A stretch of 64,000 nucleotides of DNA from Pelagibacteraceae bacterium AG-426-G09 (GTDB lineage: Bacteria > Pseudomonadota > Alphaproteobacteria > Pelagibacterales > Pelagibacteraceae), in NCBI GenBank assembly GCA_003210075.1, contig QCNR01000004.1, forward strand, positions 18,475-82,474, read 5' to 3'. The notes beneath the pieces are model-generated. The model was not told where the DNA came from. It made no database searches and saw only the letters and a program-made list of their open reading frames with translations. Of the stretch, positions 20,662 through 30,593 are shown one piece after another (the stretch's first letter is position 1; every line of letters begins with the position of its first letter). The position numbers and the translations under genes were made by a program.

Positions 20662-21498
20662 ATGTCTGAGATTCAAGCAAATCAAATAATTAATCCAACA
20701 CCCGCAACAGATGGCGCGGGTGTAAAATTAAAAAGAAGCATTGGTGTAGAACCAAATTACTTTGATCCATTTTTAATGTTAGATGAGTTTGGATCAGAAA
20801 ATAAAGAGGATTATATTGCCGGCTTCCCTCCTCATCCGCATCGAGGAATTGAAACAGTAACATATATGCTGGCTGGAGATTTTGAACATAAAGACAGCAC
20901 AGGAGGTCAAGGTAAAATGACCGCGGGAGATGTCCAATGGATGAAAACTGGTAGTGGAATTATCCATTCTGAAATGCCCGCAATGAAAGAAGGCAAACTT
21001 CATGGGTTTCAATTATGGATTAACATGCCAGCAAAAATGAAAATGAGCAAACCTGAGTATATTTATATTAACGCAGATCAAATGTCGGTTCATAAAGATG
21101 ATGAAAAAAAAATTACAGTAATTGCAGGTAAATTTGAGAATGCGGAGGGTCCAATAAAAAAACACAATATAGATCCAATTTACTTTGATATAGAATTAAA
21201 AAAAGAAAAAGAATTTAGTTTTCAAATTCCTTCAACACATAACTCATTTATTTATCTAATAAATGGTGAAATAAGAATCGGAAATCAAAATCACGATAAA
21301 GTTAAAGACTCTAAATTGATACTTTTAACAAGAGGAAAAAATTTAAAAGTTTTGGCTTTATCTAACGCAAAATTTTTATTAATCTCTGGCAAACCAATTG
21401 GTGAACAAATAGCCAGAGGTGGTCCATTTGTAATGAATACAAAGCAGGAGATACTTCAAGCTATAGAAGATTACCATAGTGGTACATTTGTAAAATAG
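20662..21498 (+). CDS. Pirin family protein
   Basis: A 278-residue bicupin. The N-terminal cupin has the iron-site residues H58, H60 (FPPHPHRGIETVTY), H102 and E104 (IIHSEMP), matching pirins such as human pirin and YhhW. Some bacterial pirins oxidise quercetin; others have no known role. It is followed directly by a quinone oxidoreductase gene that begins at the next base, which suggests a shared redox or detoxification job, an inference from context only. Confidence 0.92.
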   Translation: MSEIQANQIINPTPATDGAGVKLKRSIGVEPNYFDPFLMLDEFGSENKEDYIAGFPPHPHRGIETVTYMLAGDFEHKDSTGGQGKMTAGDVQWMKTGSGIIHSEMPAMKEGKLHGFQLWINMPAKMKMSKPEYIYINADQMSVHKDDEKKITVIAGKFENAEGPIKKHNIDPIYFDIELKKEKEFSFQIPSTHNSFIYLINGEIRIGNQNHDKVKDSKLILLTRGKNLKVLALSNAKFLLISGKPIGEQIARGGPFVMNTKQEILQAIEDYHSGTFVK

Positions 21499-22470
21499 AT
21501 GAAAGAAATACAGATTTCAAAAAATGGTGGTCCAGAAGTATTAGAACTTAAGGATTTTTCACTAGAAAAACCAAAAGCAGATGAAGTTACAATTGAACAT
21601 AAGGCAATTGGTTTAAATTATATTGATACTTATCATAGATCAGGATTATATCCCTTGAAGCTACCAACAGGAATTGGTGCTGAAGGAGCTGGGGTAATTA
21701 CTGAAGTTGGTTCAAACATTAAAGATTTCAAAGTTGGAGATAGAGTTTCTTACGCTGGAGCACCTTTAGGCTCTTATTCAACTCATAGAAATTATCCTAC
21801 TAAAAATTTAGTAAAAGTTCCTGATAGCGTTGACTTAAAAATAGCCGCAACTTTAATGACAAAAGGCTTAACTACTTTTTATTTATTACATAAGACATAC
21901 CCTGTAAAAAAACATGAAACAGTTTTATTTCATGCGGCCGCAGGTGGTGTCGGTCAAATATTTGGTCAATGGGCTAAAAGTTTAGGTTGCCAGGTTATAG
22001 GAACAGTTGGTTCAGATGACAAAATTGAAAATGCTAAAAATAATGGTTATGACCATGTAATAAATTATAATAAGGAAAATTTTGCAAAAAAAGTTTTGGA
22101 CATTACGAACGGGAAAGGTATTCCAGTTGTTTATGATGGTGTTGGAAAAAATACACTTGAAGGTTCTTTAGAATGTTTAAGTATTAGAGGTATGATGGTT
22201 TCTTTTGGAAATGCTTCTGGACCATTGTCTGATATAAATATTCCAAAGTTAATTCAACCAAAAGGTCTTTATTTAACAAGACCCTCTATGCAACAATATT
22301 TAAGTACAAAAGAAGAGCTTGATGAAGCATCTAAAATTTTATTTGAAAAAGTAACCTCTGGAAAAGTTAAAGTAAAAATTTTTAGAGAGTATAAGCTAGA
22401 AAATATAGTCGATGCCCACAAAGAATTAGAAGGTAGAAAAATTTTAGGTCCAGCCGTAATTATTCCCTAA
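21499..22470 (+). CDS. NADPH:quinone oxidoreductase (zeta-crystallin type)
   Basis: A 323-residue zinc-free medium-chain dehydrogenase/reductase. The N-terminal GroES-like domain has IGLNYIDTYHRSGLYP, and the Rossmann motif is AAAGGVGQIFGQWAKSLG (about 151-168), both typical of Qor. It would reduce quinones or reactive enones with NADPH. It begins immediately after the pirin stop codon and overlaps the convergent DUF2721 gene by 11 nt. Confidence 0.92.
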   Translation: MKEIQISKNGGPEVLELKDFSLEKPKADEVTIEHKAIGLNYIDTYHRSGLYPLKLPTGIGAEGAGVITEVGSNIKDFKVGDRVSYAGAPLGSYSTHRNYPTKNLVKVPDSVDLKIAATLMTKGLTTFYLLHKTYPVKKHETVLFHAAAGGVGQIFGQWAKSLGCQVIGTVGSDDKIENAKNNGYDHVINYNKENFAKKVLDITNGKGIPVVYDGVGKNTLEGSLECLSIRGMMVSFGNASGPLSDINIPKLIQPKGLYLTRPSMQQYLSTKEELDEASKILFEKVTSGKVKVKIFREYKLENIVDAHKELEGRKILGPAVIIP

Positions 22471-22867
22471 ACTGATCATCCATATCTGATATATGAAGTC
22501 TTAAAGCTCTTGTGGATATTTGTATTTCTCTTATAAAAAAAATAATAGAAATCATTACTGACAAGCAACAAGATCCAAAAATTATTCTGGCTATAAATAA
22601 TTCATCTAAATAAAGAGCAAAAACAGTGACCATATTGAATAGAAATCCAAAGGCTCCAAACATGATGGAATATTTTAATACTACCACTCGATCGTTTAAA
22701 TTTTTAAGCTGATCCTTCCATTCAGGTGGTGTGTGTTTTTCAAAAACATACTCGTCATGAATTTTTCTAATTAAAGCACTAAGAGTATGAAACCTAGTCG
22801 AGTATACATTCATTATTAATGGAATAGCTGGAAACATTAAAGCTACTACTGTGTAATCAATATTCAT
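22460..22867 (-). CDS. DUF2721 family membrane protein
   Basis: A 135-residue membrane protein with three hydrophobic helices (about 6-24, 66-88 and 92-112). The first helix is followed by NVYSTRFHTLSALIRKIHDEY, the pattern of the DUF2721 family. Function is unknown. It is tail to tail with the quinone oxidoreductase gene and divergent from ubiA, 48 bp away. Confidence 0.82.
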   Translation of the reverse strand: MNIDYTVVALMFPAIPLIMNVYSTRFHTLSALIRKIHDEYVFEKHTPPEWKDQLKNLNDRVVVLKYSIMFGAFGFLFNMVTVFALYLDELFIARIIFGSCCLSVMISIIFFIREIQISTRALRLHISDMDDQFRE

Positions 22868-22915
22868 GACGATTAGAATTGCTTATTAAAAAATCTTTGT
22901 TATTTAGTAAATTGT

Positions 22916-23779
22916 ATGTCTCATATAAGTATCTTCCTTGAATTAACAAGACTAAAAAAACCAATAGGTTATATGTTGCTTTTCTGGCCATGTACGTGGG
23001 GAATGACAATTGCTTATGATTTTAAAAGTGGTTACGAACAATATTTGTTTTATTTTTTTCTATTTTTTTGTGGGTCTATTTTGATGAGATCTGCAGGATG
23101 TATAATTAATGATATTGCAGATAAAGATTTTGACTCTAAAGTCGAACGAACAAAAAATAGACCTATTGCATCAGGAAAAATTTCAGTTCAAACCTCATTA
23201 ATTTATTCATTTGTTTTGTGCCTAATAGCTTTTGTGGTTTTAATTAATTTTAATAAACTAACAATCTTATTAGCGATTATATCAATGCCATTTGCATTTA
23301 CTTACCCGCTAATGAAAAGATACACATACTGGCCACAATTATTTTTAGGGGTGACATTTAATTATGGTTTAATTCTTGGATGGACCTCAATTAACGAAAG
23401 TATAAGTATAGTTCCGGTTATATTATATTTTGGCGCCATATTTTGGACATTGGGTTACGACACTATATACGGATTTCAAGATATTGAAGATGATCAAATA
23501 ATAGGAGTAAAATCGACATCAATTAAATTTAGTGAGAATCCAAAAATTTTTCTGTCAATATGTTACTTTATTTTTATCTTAACAAATTTTATTATGGGAT
23601 TATTTTTAGAATTTAATACTTATTTTTTTATAGGAATATTGATTGTAGCAATACATTTGTTTTTTTTTCAAATAATTAAATTTGATAAATCAAATAAGCT
23701 TAAATGTTTAAATATTTTTAAAAGTAATAATTTTTTAGGGTTAATAATATTAGCAAACATTATTATTGGTAAAATTTAA
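22916..23779 (+). CDS. ubiA: 4-hydroxybenzoate polyprenyltransferase
   Basis: A 287-residue membrane prenyltransferase that attaches the isoprenoid tail in ubiquinone synthesis. The two aspartate motifs are NDIADKDFDSKVERTKNRP (about 63-81) and DTIYGFQDIEDD (about 182-193). About eight to nine membrane helices are predicted. UbiA fits better than ctaB or menA-type homologues because of the RPIASG and YxFQDxxDD patterns. It is 3 bp upstream of the lipid A transport gene. Confidence 0.93.
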   Translation: MSHISIFLELTRLKKPIGYMLLFWPCTWGMTIAYDFKSGYEQYLFYFFLFFCGSILMRSAGCIINDIADKDFDSKVERTKNRPIASGKISVQTSLIYSFVLCLIAFVVLINFNKLTILLAIISMPFAFTYPLMKRYTYWPQLFLGVTFNYGLILGWTSINESISIVPVILYFGAIFWTLGYDTIYGFQDIEDDQIIGVKSTSIKFSENPKIFLSICYFIFILTNFIMGLFLEFNTYFFIGILIVAIHLFFFQIIKFDKSNKLKCLNIFKSNNFLGLIILANIIIGKI

Positions 23780-23782
23780 CTA

Positions 23783-25531
23783 ATGACAAATTTAGAAATC
23801 TTAAAAAGATTATATAAAGATTATACAAAAAAATTTATCGGAAAAATTATTCTTTCAATATTTTTTTCAATATTAGTAGCAATTAGTACTTCTGCGATTG
23901 CTTATCTATTAGATCCTGCAATTAAAAAAATTTTCATTGAAAAAAATAAAGATTTAATGTTGTTGATTCCAATTGCAATAGTTGCGGCGTTTTCAGCTAA
24001 AGGTATTTCTTTATATACCGCTAAAGTCATTTTAATTAAAGTTGGGGGTGAAATACAAAAAATATTACAATTCCAAGTTATGGATTCGATTTTAAATTTA
24101 AGTTTAGAGGAAATTGATAAAAAGCACTCTGGAAAGTTTTTATCGAACTTAAGTTATGATACTGGTTTAATTAAAAAACTTGTTACTGATACTATATTAT
24201 TGATAACAAAGGATACACTTACGTTAATTGGTTTAATTAGTGTAATGTTTTATCAAAATTGGAAACTTGCATTGTTTGCTATCATAATGATACCTCTTGC
24301 ATCTATTGCGGCAAAATCTTTGGGTAAAAGAATAGGAAAAGTGACAACTGAATCCCAAGAAGCATCGGGACATCTAAATACATTTTTTCTTGAAGTAATC
24401 AAAAATCATAAAATTATTAAAATATTTCTAAGGGAAAATTATGAAGGCGAAAGATCAAATAAATTTATAGATAAGTTCAAAGAAAAAGTTGTCAAAATTC
24501 AAATAGTTATGACAAGAGCTACTCCAATTATGGAAACATTAACAGGTTTAATGATTGGAGGTTTAATTTATTACGCGGGAAGTTTAATTTTAAAAAATGA
24601 ATTAGAAATTAATAATTTTTTCTCGTTTTTAGCTGCAATGATGTTGGCTTATCAGCCTGTAAGAACCTTGGCTACACTAAACATGGGTGTTTTCCAAGGA
24701 ATATCAGCTGCAAAAAGAATTTTGCCTATGATTGACACAAAACAAATAGATAAAAATGCTGATAAAGCATTATTATTTAATGAAGGAGACATTCAATTTA
24801 AAAAAATAAGTTTCAAGTACGAAAATGTAGAAAATAAAATATTAGATAATATAGACTTAAAAATAAGTAGTGGGGAAATGACAGCATTAGTTGGTCACAG
24901 TGGAGCTGGAAAATCTACTATCATGAATTTAATTCCTAGATTCTACGAACCTTTTGCTGGAGATATTTTGATTGATAATCAGCTTATTAAAAACTTTTCC
25001 TTAAGTTCATTAAGAGAAAACATCTCTTTAGTCAGCCAAGACACAACATTGTTTGATGATACTATTAAAAATAATATCAAATACTCAAAGCTTGATGCGT
25101 CTGATAATGAAATCTTTGAGGCGGCCAAACTTTCTAATTGTGATGAATTTATTAACAAAATGCCAAATGGATATGAAACTATAATTGGTGAAAATGGTGT
25201 TAGATTGTCTGGAGGTGAAAAACAAAGATTATCTATAGCTAGAGCGATGTTAAAAAAGAGTAAAATTATATTATTAGATGAAGCAACATCCTCTCTTGAT
25301 TCTGAAACAGAAGAAAAGATCCAAAATGCTATAAATCATTTAACTAAAGGTCGAACCACATTAGTAATTGCTCATAGATTATCTACTGTAATTAATTCTA
25401 ATAAAATTTATGTTATAGATGGTGGAAAAGTAGTTGCAGAAGGAGATCATGCAAATTTACTGAACAAGTCAGATATATATAAAAACTTTTATCAAAAACA
25501 ATTAGCAAAAAATAATGAAATTAATTTATAG
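23783..25531 (+). CDS. msbA: Lipid A export ABC transporter MsbA-like
   Basis: A 582-residue half-size ABC exporter: six membrane helices in the first 310 residues, then an ATPase. Motifs are Walker A GHSGAGKST (371-379), signature LSGGE (475-479), and Walker B ending D499-E500 in LLDEATSSLD. It lies directly upstream of waaA and lpxK with a 17-nt overlap, which supports lipid A-core flipping across the inner membrane over other multidrug-type roles. Confidence 0.88.
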   Translation: MTNLEILKRLYKDYTKKFIGKIILSIFFSILVAISTSAIAYLLDPAIKKIFIEKNKDLMLLIPIAIVAAFSAKGISLYTAKVILIKVGGEIQKILQFQVMDSILNLSLEEIDKKHSGKFLSNLSYDTGLIKKLVTDTILLITKDTLTLIGLISVMFYQNWKLALFAIIMIPLASIAAKSLGKRIGKVTTESQEASGHLNTFFLEVIKNHKIIKIFLRENYEGERSNKFIDKFKEKVVKIQIVMTRATPIMETLTGLMIGGLIYYAGSLILKNELEINNFFSFLAAMMLAYQPVRTLATLNMGVFQGISAAKRILPMIDTKQIDKNADKALLFNEGDIQFKKISFKYENVENKILDNIDLKISSGEMTALVGHSGAGKSTIMNLIPRFYEPFAGDILIDNQLIKNFSLSSLRENISLVSQDTTLFDDTIKNNIKYSKLDASDNEIFEAAKLSNCDEFINKMPNGYETIIGENGVRLSGGEKQRLSIARAMLKKSKIILLDEATSSLDSETEEKIQNAINHLTKGRTTLVIAHRLSTVINSNKIYVIDGGKVVAEGDHANLLNKSDIYKNFYQKQLAKNNEINL

Positions 25532-26765
25532 AATAGTTAGTGAATTATTTTTACTAATTTCTCCTATAATAATTTTATATAGAATACTAAAAGGTAAAGA
25601 AAATATTTATAGATTTTCTGAAAGATATGCAATCAACTCAAAAAAACGATTATCAGGAAAATTAATTTGGTTTCACTGTTCTAGTGTTGGTGAACTGTTA
25701 AGTATAATTCCATTAGTTGAAAAGTTAGAACTATCACCAAAAGTAAAACAAATACTAATTACTACTACAACATTAAGCTCTTCAAAAATTTTTGAAAAAC
25801 TTAAACTAAAAAAAACTGTCCATCAATTTTTTCCAATAGACAATTTTTTAATAATTGAAAAATTTTTAAATTATTGGAAACCTTCAATTCTATTTTTGTG
25901 TGAATCGGAAATTTGGCCAAATTTAATAAATAGAGCTAAACATAAAAAAATAAAACTTATTTTATTAAATGCAAGAATGACACTCAGATCCTTTAAAAAA
26001 TGGAAAAAGATTAAAAATTTTTCTCGTCAAATATTCAATAAATTTGATAAATGTTTTTCTCAAAATAATGAGACATTTAAACGTCTAAAGATACTAGGTA
26101 TAGAAAAAATTTATAATATTGGAAATTTAAAATTTTCAACGAGCAAAAAAGTAATAAATGAAGTTTTGGATAAAAAAACAAGTAATTTTTTAAAAACTAA
26201 GAAAATTTTAATTACAGCTGCAAGCACTCATTTTAATGAGGAAAATTTTATCTTTCAAAATCATTTATATTTTAAATTTAACAAAAAATTTAAAAATATA
26301 ATTTCTTTAATTATTCCAAGGCATATTGAAAGAGCGAACGAGATTAAAAAAGAAGCAGAAAAACTCTCACTAAAAGTTCATTTGCGAAGTTCTAGCGAAA
26401 TAATAGATTCTAATGTAGATATTTTTATTATAGATACATATGGTGAGTTAAATAAATTTTACAGAGTATCTAGTTTAGTTTTTATGGGTGGCTCTTTAAT
26501 TAAGCATGGTGGACAAAATCCATTAGAACCCGCAAAATTTGGATGTAAAATTATTCATGGTCCTAATATACATAATTTTAATGAAATATATAAAAAATTA
26601 GACACGATGAAAATTTCGAAACAATTTTTTAATTATAATAAGGGGATAAAGATAATAGAAAATTCATTAGATAATAAAAAATTAATACCTGGTAATAAAA
26701 TAATTATGCAATATGGAGAAAAAATTTTAAATTCAACATATTTTGAAATTATAAAATTAATTTAA
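25515..26765 (+). CDS. waaA: 3-deoxy-D-manno-octulosonic acid transferase
   Basis: A 416-residue glycosyltransferase that adds Kdo to lipid IVA. It has an N-terminal membrane anchor (about 8-22), the KdtA motif WFHCSSVGELLS with the catalytic glutamate, the CESEIWPN segment, and the nucleotide-sugar motif GGSLIKHGGQNPLEPAKFG near residue 330. The gene is embedded in msbA-waaA-lpxK-lpxL. Whether it adds one or two Kdo units cannot be told. Confidence 0.94.
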   Translation: MKLIYRIVSELFLLISPIIILYRILKGKENIYRFSERYAINSKKRLSGKLIWFHCSSVGELLSIIPLVEKLELSPKVKQILITTTTLSSSKIFEKLKLKKTVHQFFPIDNFLIIEKFLNYWKPSILFLCESEIWPNLINRAKHKKIKLILLNARMTLRSFKKWKKIKNFSRQIFNKFDKCFSQNNETFKRLKILGIEKIYNIGNLKFSTSKKVINEVLDKKTSNFLKTKKILITAASTHFNEENFIFQNHLYFKFNKKFKNIISLIIPRHIERANEIKKEAEKLSLKVHLRSSSEIIDSNVDIFIIDTYGELNKFYRVSSLVFMGGSLIKHGGQNPLEPAKFGCKIIHGPNIHNFNEIYKKLDTMKISKQFFNYNKGIKIIENSLDNKKLIPGNKIIMQYGEKILNSTYFEIIKLI

Positions 26766-26766
26766 A

Positions 26767-27687
26767 GTGAAATTCTTAAAACCAAACTTTTGGAACAAAA
26801 ATAGTTTAATTGTTTTTATACTTTTGCCGTTTACACTTATAACTAGATTTTTAATATTTGTTAAAAGTTTTAAAAATTCTTATGAATCTAATAATCCGAC
26901 AATATGTATAGGAAACATATACTTAGGTGGGACAGGAAAAACTCAATTAGTTATTAAGATAAATGAAATATTAGTTAAGAAATATAAAACTTTTGTAATA
27001 AAAAAATATTATCAAGATCAAATCGATGAACAAAAGCTACTCGCAGAAAGAACAAATTTAATTTTACCAAATAAAAGGCTCGATGGACTTAAAAAAATTG
27101 AAACTTCAAAAAAAAATATAGCAATTTTTGACGATGGTTTACAGGATAAGTCCATTAAATATTCTTTATCTATAGTATGTTTTAGTAGCATTAGTGGTGT
27201 AGGAAATAATAAAATTTTACCAGCAGGACCATTAAGAGAAGATTTAAGTCAATTAAAAAATTACAATGTTGCATTTATCAATGGAAAAAAGAATAGTGAA
27301 CTCGAAAAGAATATCAAATTTCATAACGATAAAATAAAAATATTTTATGGAAAATATTTTTTAAAGAACAAATTTGAATTTAATTTAAAATCAAAATATT
27401 TAGCTTTTTGTGGACTTGGAACTCCAGAAAATTTCTTTGAACTTTTGCGAAACAATAAAATTAAAGTTGCAAAAAAAAAGATTTTTCCTGATCATTTCGA
27501 TTATAAAATTTCTGATATTAAAGAAATAATTGAAATAGCAAAAAAAAATAAACTAAAAATAATAACTACTGAGAAAGATTATGTGAAAATAAAAAAATTT
27601 AAAAAATTTGATATAAAGTTTACTAAAATAGATTTATTAATAGATAACAATTTAGATTTTAAGAAATATATTTTTAAAAATTTATGA
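26767..27687 (+). CDS. lpxK: Tetraacyldisaccharide 4'-kinase
   Basis: A 306-residue membrane-associated kinase that phosphorylates the lipid A disaccharide at the 4' position. The P-loop is GGTGKT (54-59), and the FDDGLQD stretch (about 121-127) is characteristic. An N-terminal hydrophobic helix (about 14-32) anchors it. The start is GTG, one base after the waaA stop, and it overlaps the following acyltransferase by 4 nt (ATGA). Confidence 0.94.
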   Translation: MKFLKPNFWNKNSLIVFILLPFTLITRFLIFVKSFKNSYESNNPTICIGNIYLGGTGKTQLVIKINEILVKKYKTFVIKKYYQDQIDEQKLLAERTNLILPNKRLDGLKKIETSKKNIAIFDDGLQDKSIKYSLSIVCFSSISGVGNNKILPAGPLREDLSQLKNYNVAFINGKKNSELEKNIKFHNDKIKIFYGKYFLKNKFEFNLKSKYLAFCGLGTPENFFELLRNNKIKVAKKKIFPDHFDYKISDIKEIIEIAKKNKLKIITTEKDYVKIKKFKKFDIKFTKIDLLIDNNLDFKKYIFKNL

Positions 27688-28550
27688 AAATAATTAAATA
27701 TTTTATTCAATTCATTTTAATTATGACATTATTTTTTATATTTAAAATAATAGGATACAAAAATTCATCTAATCTGGGCTCAAATATTGGAAAAATATTT
27801 GGAAGAATTATTAAGACAGATAAAATTATAAAAAAAAATCTGGATATTATTGAAAAAAATTTAAATATAAAAATTGAAAATAAAGACAAGGTAGTAGATG
27901 AGGTATTTTCTAACTATGGGCGAATACTATCAGAGTATGTTTATTTAAAAAATTTTAGAGAAGGTAACTTAAGAAAATATGTAAATATTGAAGGCAATAA
28001 TTATTTAAGTGAAATAAAGGAAAAAAATAAAAAGGTGGTATTTGTTTCTGGTCATTTTAATAATTTTGAATTGATGGCAATGTTTTTGGACAATGCTGGT
28101 GTTAAAATTTCGGCAATTTATAGACCATTAAATAATATTTTTTTGAATAAAGTGATGGAAAAAATTAGAATAAAATATATTTGCAAAAACCAAATTAAAA
28201 AAGGGATAGGTGGAACTAGAGAATTATTAAATTATCTTAATAAAAATTATTCAGTTGCTCTTATGATCGACCAAAGAGTTTCTGAAGGAATTAGGTCTAA
28301 TCTATTTGGAAAAGAAGCATTAACTACAACAATTCCTGCTCAAATAATTAAAAAATTTGATTGTGAAATTGTGCCTGTTTATATTGAAAGACAAGATAAT
28401 ATTAAATTTAATTTAACCATAAAAAAACCAATTAAATTTGACAACAATTTAAGTATAGAAGAAATTACTTTAGAATTAAATAAAATACTTGAAAAAATGA
28501 TTATAAATAAACCTTCTCAATGGATATTAACCCATAATAGATGGAAATAA
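27684..28550 (+). CDS. Lipid A late acyltransferase (LpxL/HtrB family)
   Basis: A 288-residue acyltransferase with an N-terminal membrane anchor (about 6-22). The catalytic HxxxxE motif is VSGHFNNFE (H124, E129). It would transfer a secondary acyl chain to Kdo-lipid A. It is the last gene of the LPS run and ends 2 bp from the convergent DUF2093 gene. LpxL and LpxM cannot be told apart here, as only one homologue is in the window. Confidence 0.9.
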   Translation: MKIIKYFIQFILIMTLFFIFKIIGYKNSSNLGSNIGKIFGRIIKTDKIIKKNLDIIEKNLNIKIENKDKVVDEVFSNYGRILSEYVYLKNFREGNLRKYVNIEGNNYLSEIKEKNKKVVFVSGHFNNFELMAMFLDNAGVKISAIYRPLNNIFLNKVMEKIRIKYICKNQIKKGIGGTRELLNYLNKNYSVALMIDQRVSEGIRSNLFGKEALTTTIPAQIIKKFDCEIVPVYIERQDNIKFNLTIKKPIKFDNNLSIEEITLELNKILEKMIINKPSQWILTHNRWK

Positions 28551-28552
28551 AT

Positions 28553-28744
28553 TTATTTAATTTTTTCTCTTTTATCGTTAGCTTCTATATGAGAAAAATA
28601 AGCTTCTTGAAGATCTACATTCCAATAATTTAAATTTTCTAATAATATTTTTTTTCCTGAAACGGCACAGATGACATGAGTACCATTTTCAATAATTTCA
28701 AAAGAATTATCTAAATATTTTAATCTAGCTATTTTGCCATCCAT
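28553..28744 (-). CDS. DUF2093 family small protein
   Basis: A 63-residue protein. The open frame extends upstream, but I start at MDGKIARLKYLD because the DUF2093 domain begins there and the longer version would run into the divergent purD gene. The core is FEIIENGTHVICAVSGKKILLENLNYWNVDLQEAY, typical of this alphaproteobacterial family of unknown function. It is tail to tail with the acyltransferase gene and divergent from purD by 17 bp. Confidence 0.85.
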   Translation of the reverse strand: MDGKIARLKYLDNSFEIIENGTHVICAVSGKKILLENLNYWNVDLQEAYFSHIEANDKREKIK

Positions 28745-28761
28745 TATATAAAAAAGTATAC

Positions 28762-30027
28762 ATGAGAATTGCAATAATTGGTAGTGGTGGAAGAGAGCAT
28801 GCAATTTGCCAAAAAATTTATATCTCTTCAAAGGTGGAAAAAATATTTTGTATTCCTGGAAATGGTGGAACAAAAAAAATTGCTGAAAATATTAATATTG
28901 ATCTTAAAAATTTTGAAAAAATAAAGTCTTTTTTAATTAAAGAAAAAATTGATTTTACAATTATTGGGCCTGAAGAGCCGTTGGTAAAAGGTATTGTTGA
29001 TTTTTTGAGAAATAATAATTTAAGAGTTTTTGGTCCAGATAAATACTGCTCTCAGTTAGAAGGGTCAAAAATTTTTACAAAGAAAATCTGCGAAATAGAG
29101 AAAATACCTACTGCAAATTTTAGAATCTTTAAAGATTTCAAATCCTCGATCAATTTTTTAAAAGATCAAGTATATCCTTTAGTTGTAAAAGCTGATGGAC
29201 TGGCGGCTGGTAAGGGTGTTTATATTTGTGAAAATTTTCAAAATGCTAAGATAGCAACTGAGGAAATTTTTGGTGGTAAATTTGGTAAAGCAGATGAAAT
29301 TTTAATAGAAGATTTTTTGAGTGGAGAAGAGATGAGTTTTTTTATCCTCTACGATAACAAAACATTTAAAATTTTTAATACAGCTCAAGATCATAAAAGA
29401 GTTTTTGAAGGTGATAAGGGGAAAAATACTGGGGGAATGGGAGCTTACAGTCCTTCAAGACTTATTGACAAGGATCTTGAAAAAAAAATTATAAATACAA
29501 TTATTTTACCTACTTTGAATCATTTAAAAAAAAATGGTGGTACTTATGTTGGTTTTTTATATGCAGGTTTAATGATTAAAAATAATGACCCATATTTGAT
29601 AGAATATAATGTAAGGATGGGTGATCCAGAATGCCAAACAATTTTACCTTTATTAGAAAATGATTTTGCAGGGTTAATCAATAAATGTATAGAAGGTGAT
29701 TTAATCAATGAGGAAATTAAGTGGAAAAATAAAAAAAGTATTTGTGTTGTCCTTACCTCAAAAGGATATCCAGATGATTATAAAAAAAATGTATTAATCA
29801 AAAATTTAGAAAATTATGAAAATAGTGAAAACCAATATATTTTCCATGCGGGAACAAAATTTTATAAGGAAAAATATTTTTCAACTGGAGGAAGAGTATT
29901 AAATTTTGTTTCACTTGATAACGATTTTAAATCCGCGAGAAGCAATTCAATTAAATTAATTGAAAATTTAAATTGGGAAAATGGTTTTTATAGAAAAGAT
30001 ATAGGTTTCAGAGTTATAGATAAATAA
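28762..30027 (+). CDS. purD: Phosphoribosylamine-glycine ligase
   Basis: A 421-residue ATP-grasp enzyme for the second step of purine synthesis (GAR synthetase). It opens with IGSGGREHAI, has the ATP-grasp stretches VVKADGLAAGKGVYI and IEDFLSGEEMSFF, and the signature NVRMGDPECQ with the metal-binding residues. Length is normal. It shares one base with rsmD (TAATG). The genome therefore makes purines de novo as well as degrading them, as the island at the right end shows. Confidence 0.97.
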   Translation: MRIAIIGSGGREHAICQKIYISSKVEKIFCIPGNGGTKKIAENINIDLKNFEKIKSFLIKEKIDFTIIGPEEPLVKGIVDFLRNNNLRVFGPDKYCSQLEGSKIFTKKICEIEKIPTANFRIFKDFKSSINFLKDQVYPLVVKADGLAAGKGVYICENFQNAKIATEEIFGGKFGKADEILIEDFLSGEEMSFFILYDNKTFKIFNTAQDHKRVFEGDKGKNTGGMGAYSPSRLIDKDLEKKIINTIILPTLNHLKKNGGTYVGFLYAGLMIKNNDPYLIEYNVRMGDPECQTILPLLENDFAGLINKCIEGDLINEEIKWKNKKSICVVLTSKGYPDDYKKNVLIKNLENYENSENQYIFHAGTKFYKEKYFSTGGRVLNFVSLDNDFKSARSNSIKLIENLNWENGFYRKDIGFRVIDK

Positions 30028-30593
30028 TGAGAATAATTTCAGGAATAGCAAAAGGAAAAAAATTATTAACACCAACAGATAAGAAAACAAGACCATTAAA
30101 AGATATGGTTAGGGAGGCAATATTTAATATTATAAAACATTCTAACTTAATCGATTTAGAGATCGATCAATGTAAAATTTTAGATCTATTTTCAGGTGTT
30201 GGATCATTTGGTTTAGAAGCAATTTCAAGAGGCGCAAAAGAAGTAGTGTTTTTCGAAAACTACAAGCCAACAGTTAAATTATTGATGAAAAATATTGATA
30301 ATTTAGAATTTTCAAAAAAAGTTAAAGTTTATAATGAGAGTATTTATAATAAAAATATATTTGAAAAAATAAAAAAAAATTTTAATATTATATTTTTAGA
30401 CCCACCTTACAGAGATAAGAATATAAATATTACTTTAGAAAACTTATTTAGTTCAAAATTATTAAATTCAAATACGTTAATAATAATTCATAGACATAAC
30501 AAAACTTTTGATAAATTCGAAAAAAATTTTAAAATTTCAAGGCAGGAAATTTATGGAACTTCAAAAATATTATTTGGTTATTTTAATATTTAA
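30027..30593 (+). CDS. rsmD: 16S rRNA (guanine966-N2)-methyltransferase
   Basis: A 188-residue class I methyltransferase. The SAM site is DLFSGVGSFGLEAISRGA (about 53-70) and the N6/N2-type catalytic motif is DPPY (125-128). The opening MRIISGIAKGKKL with TRPLKDMVREAIFN is typical of RsmD. It converges on pgi with an 11-nt 3' overlap. Confidence 0.94.
   Translation: MRIISGIAKGKKLLTPTDKKTRPLKDMVREAIFNIIKHSNLIDLEIDQCKILDLFSGVGSFGLEAISRGAKEVVFFENYKPTVKLLMKNIDNLEFSKKVKVYNESIYNKNIFEKIKKNFNIIFLDPPYRDKNINITLENLFSSKLLNSNTLIIIHRHNKTFDKFEKNFKISRQEIYGTSKILFGYFNI

Noticed and set aside
28745..28873. N-terminal extension of the DUF2093 frame to 106 residues
   Set aside because: It would run into purD on the other strand, and the DUF2093 domain begins at the ATG at 28744.
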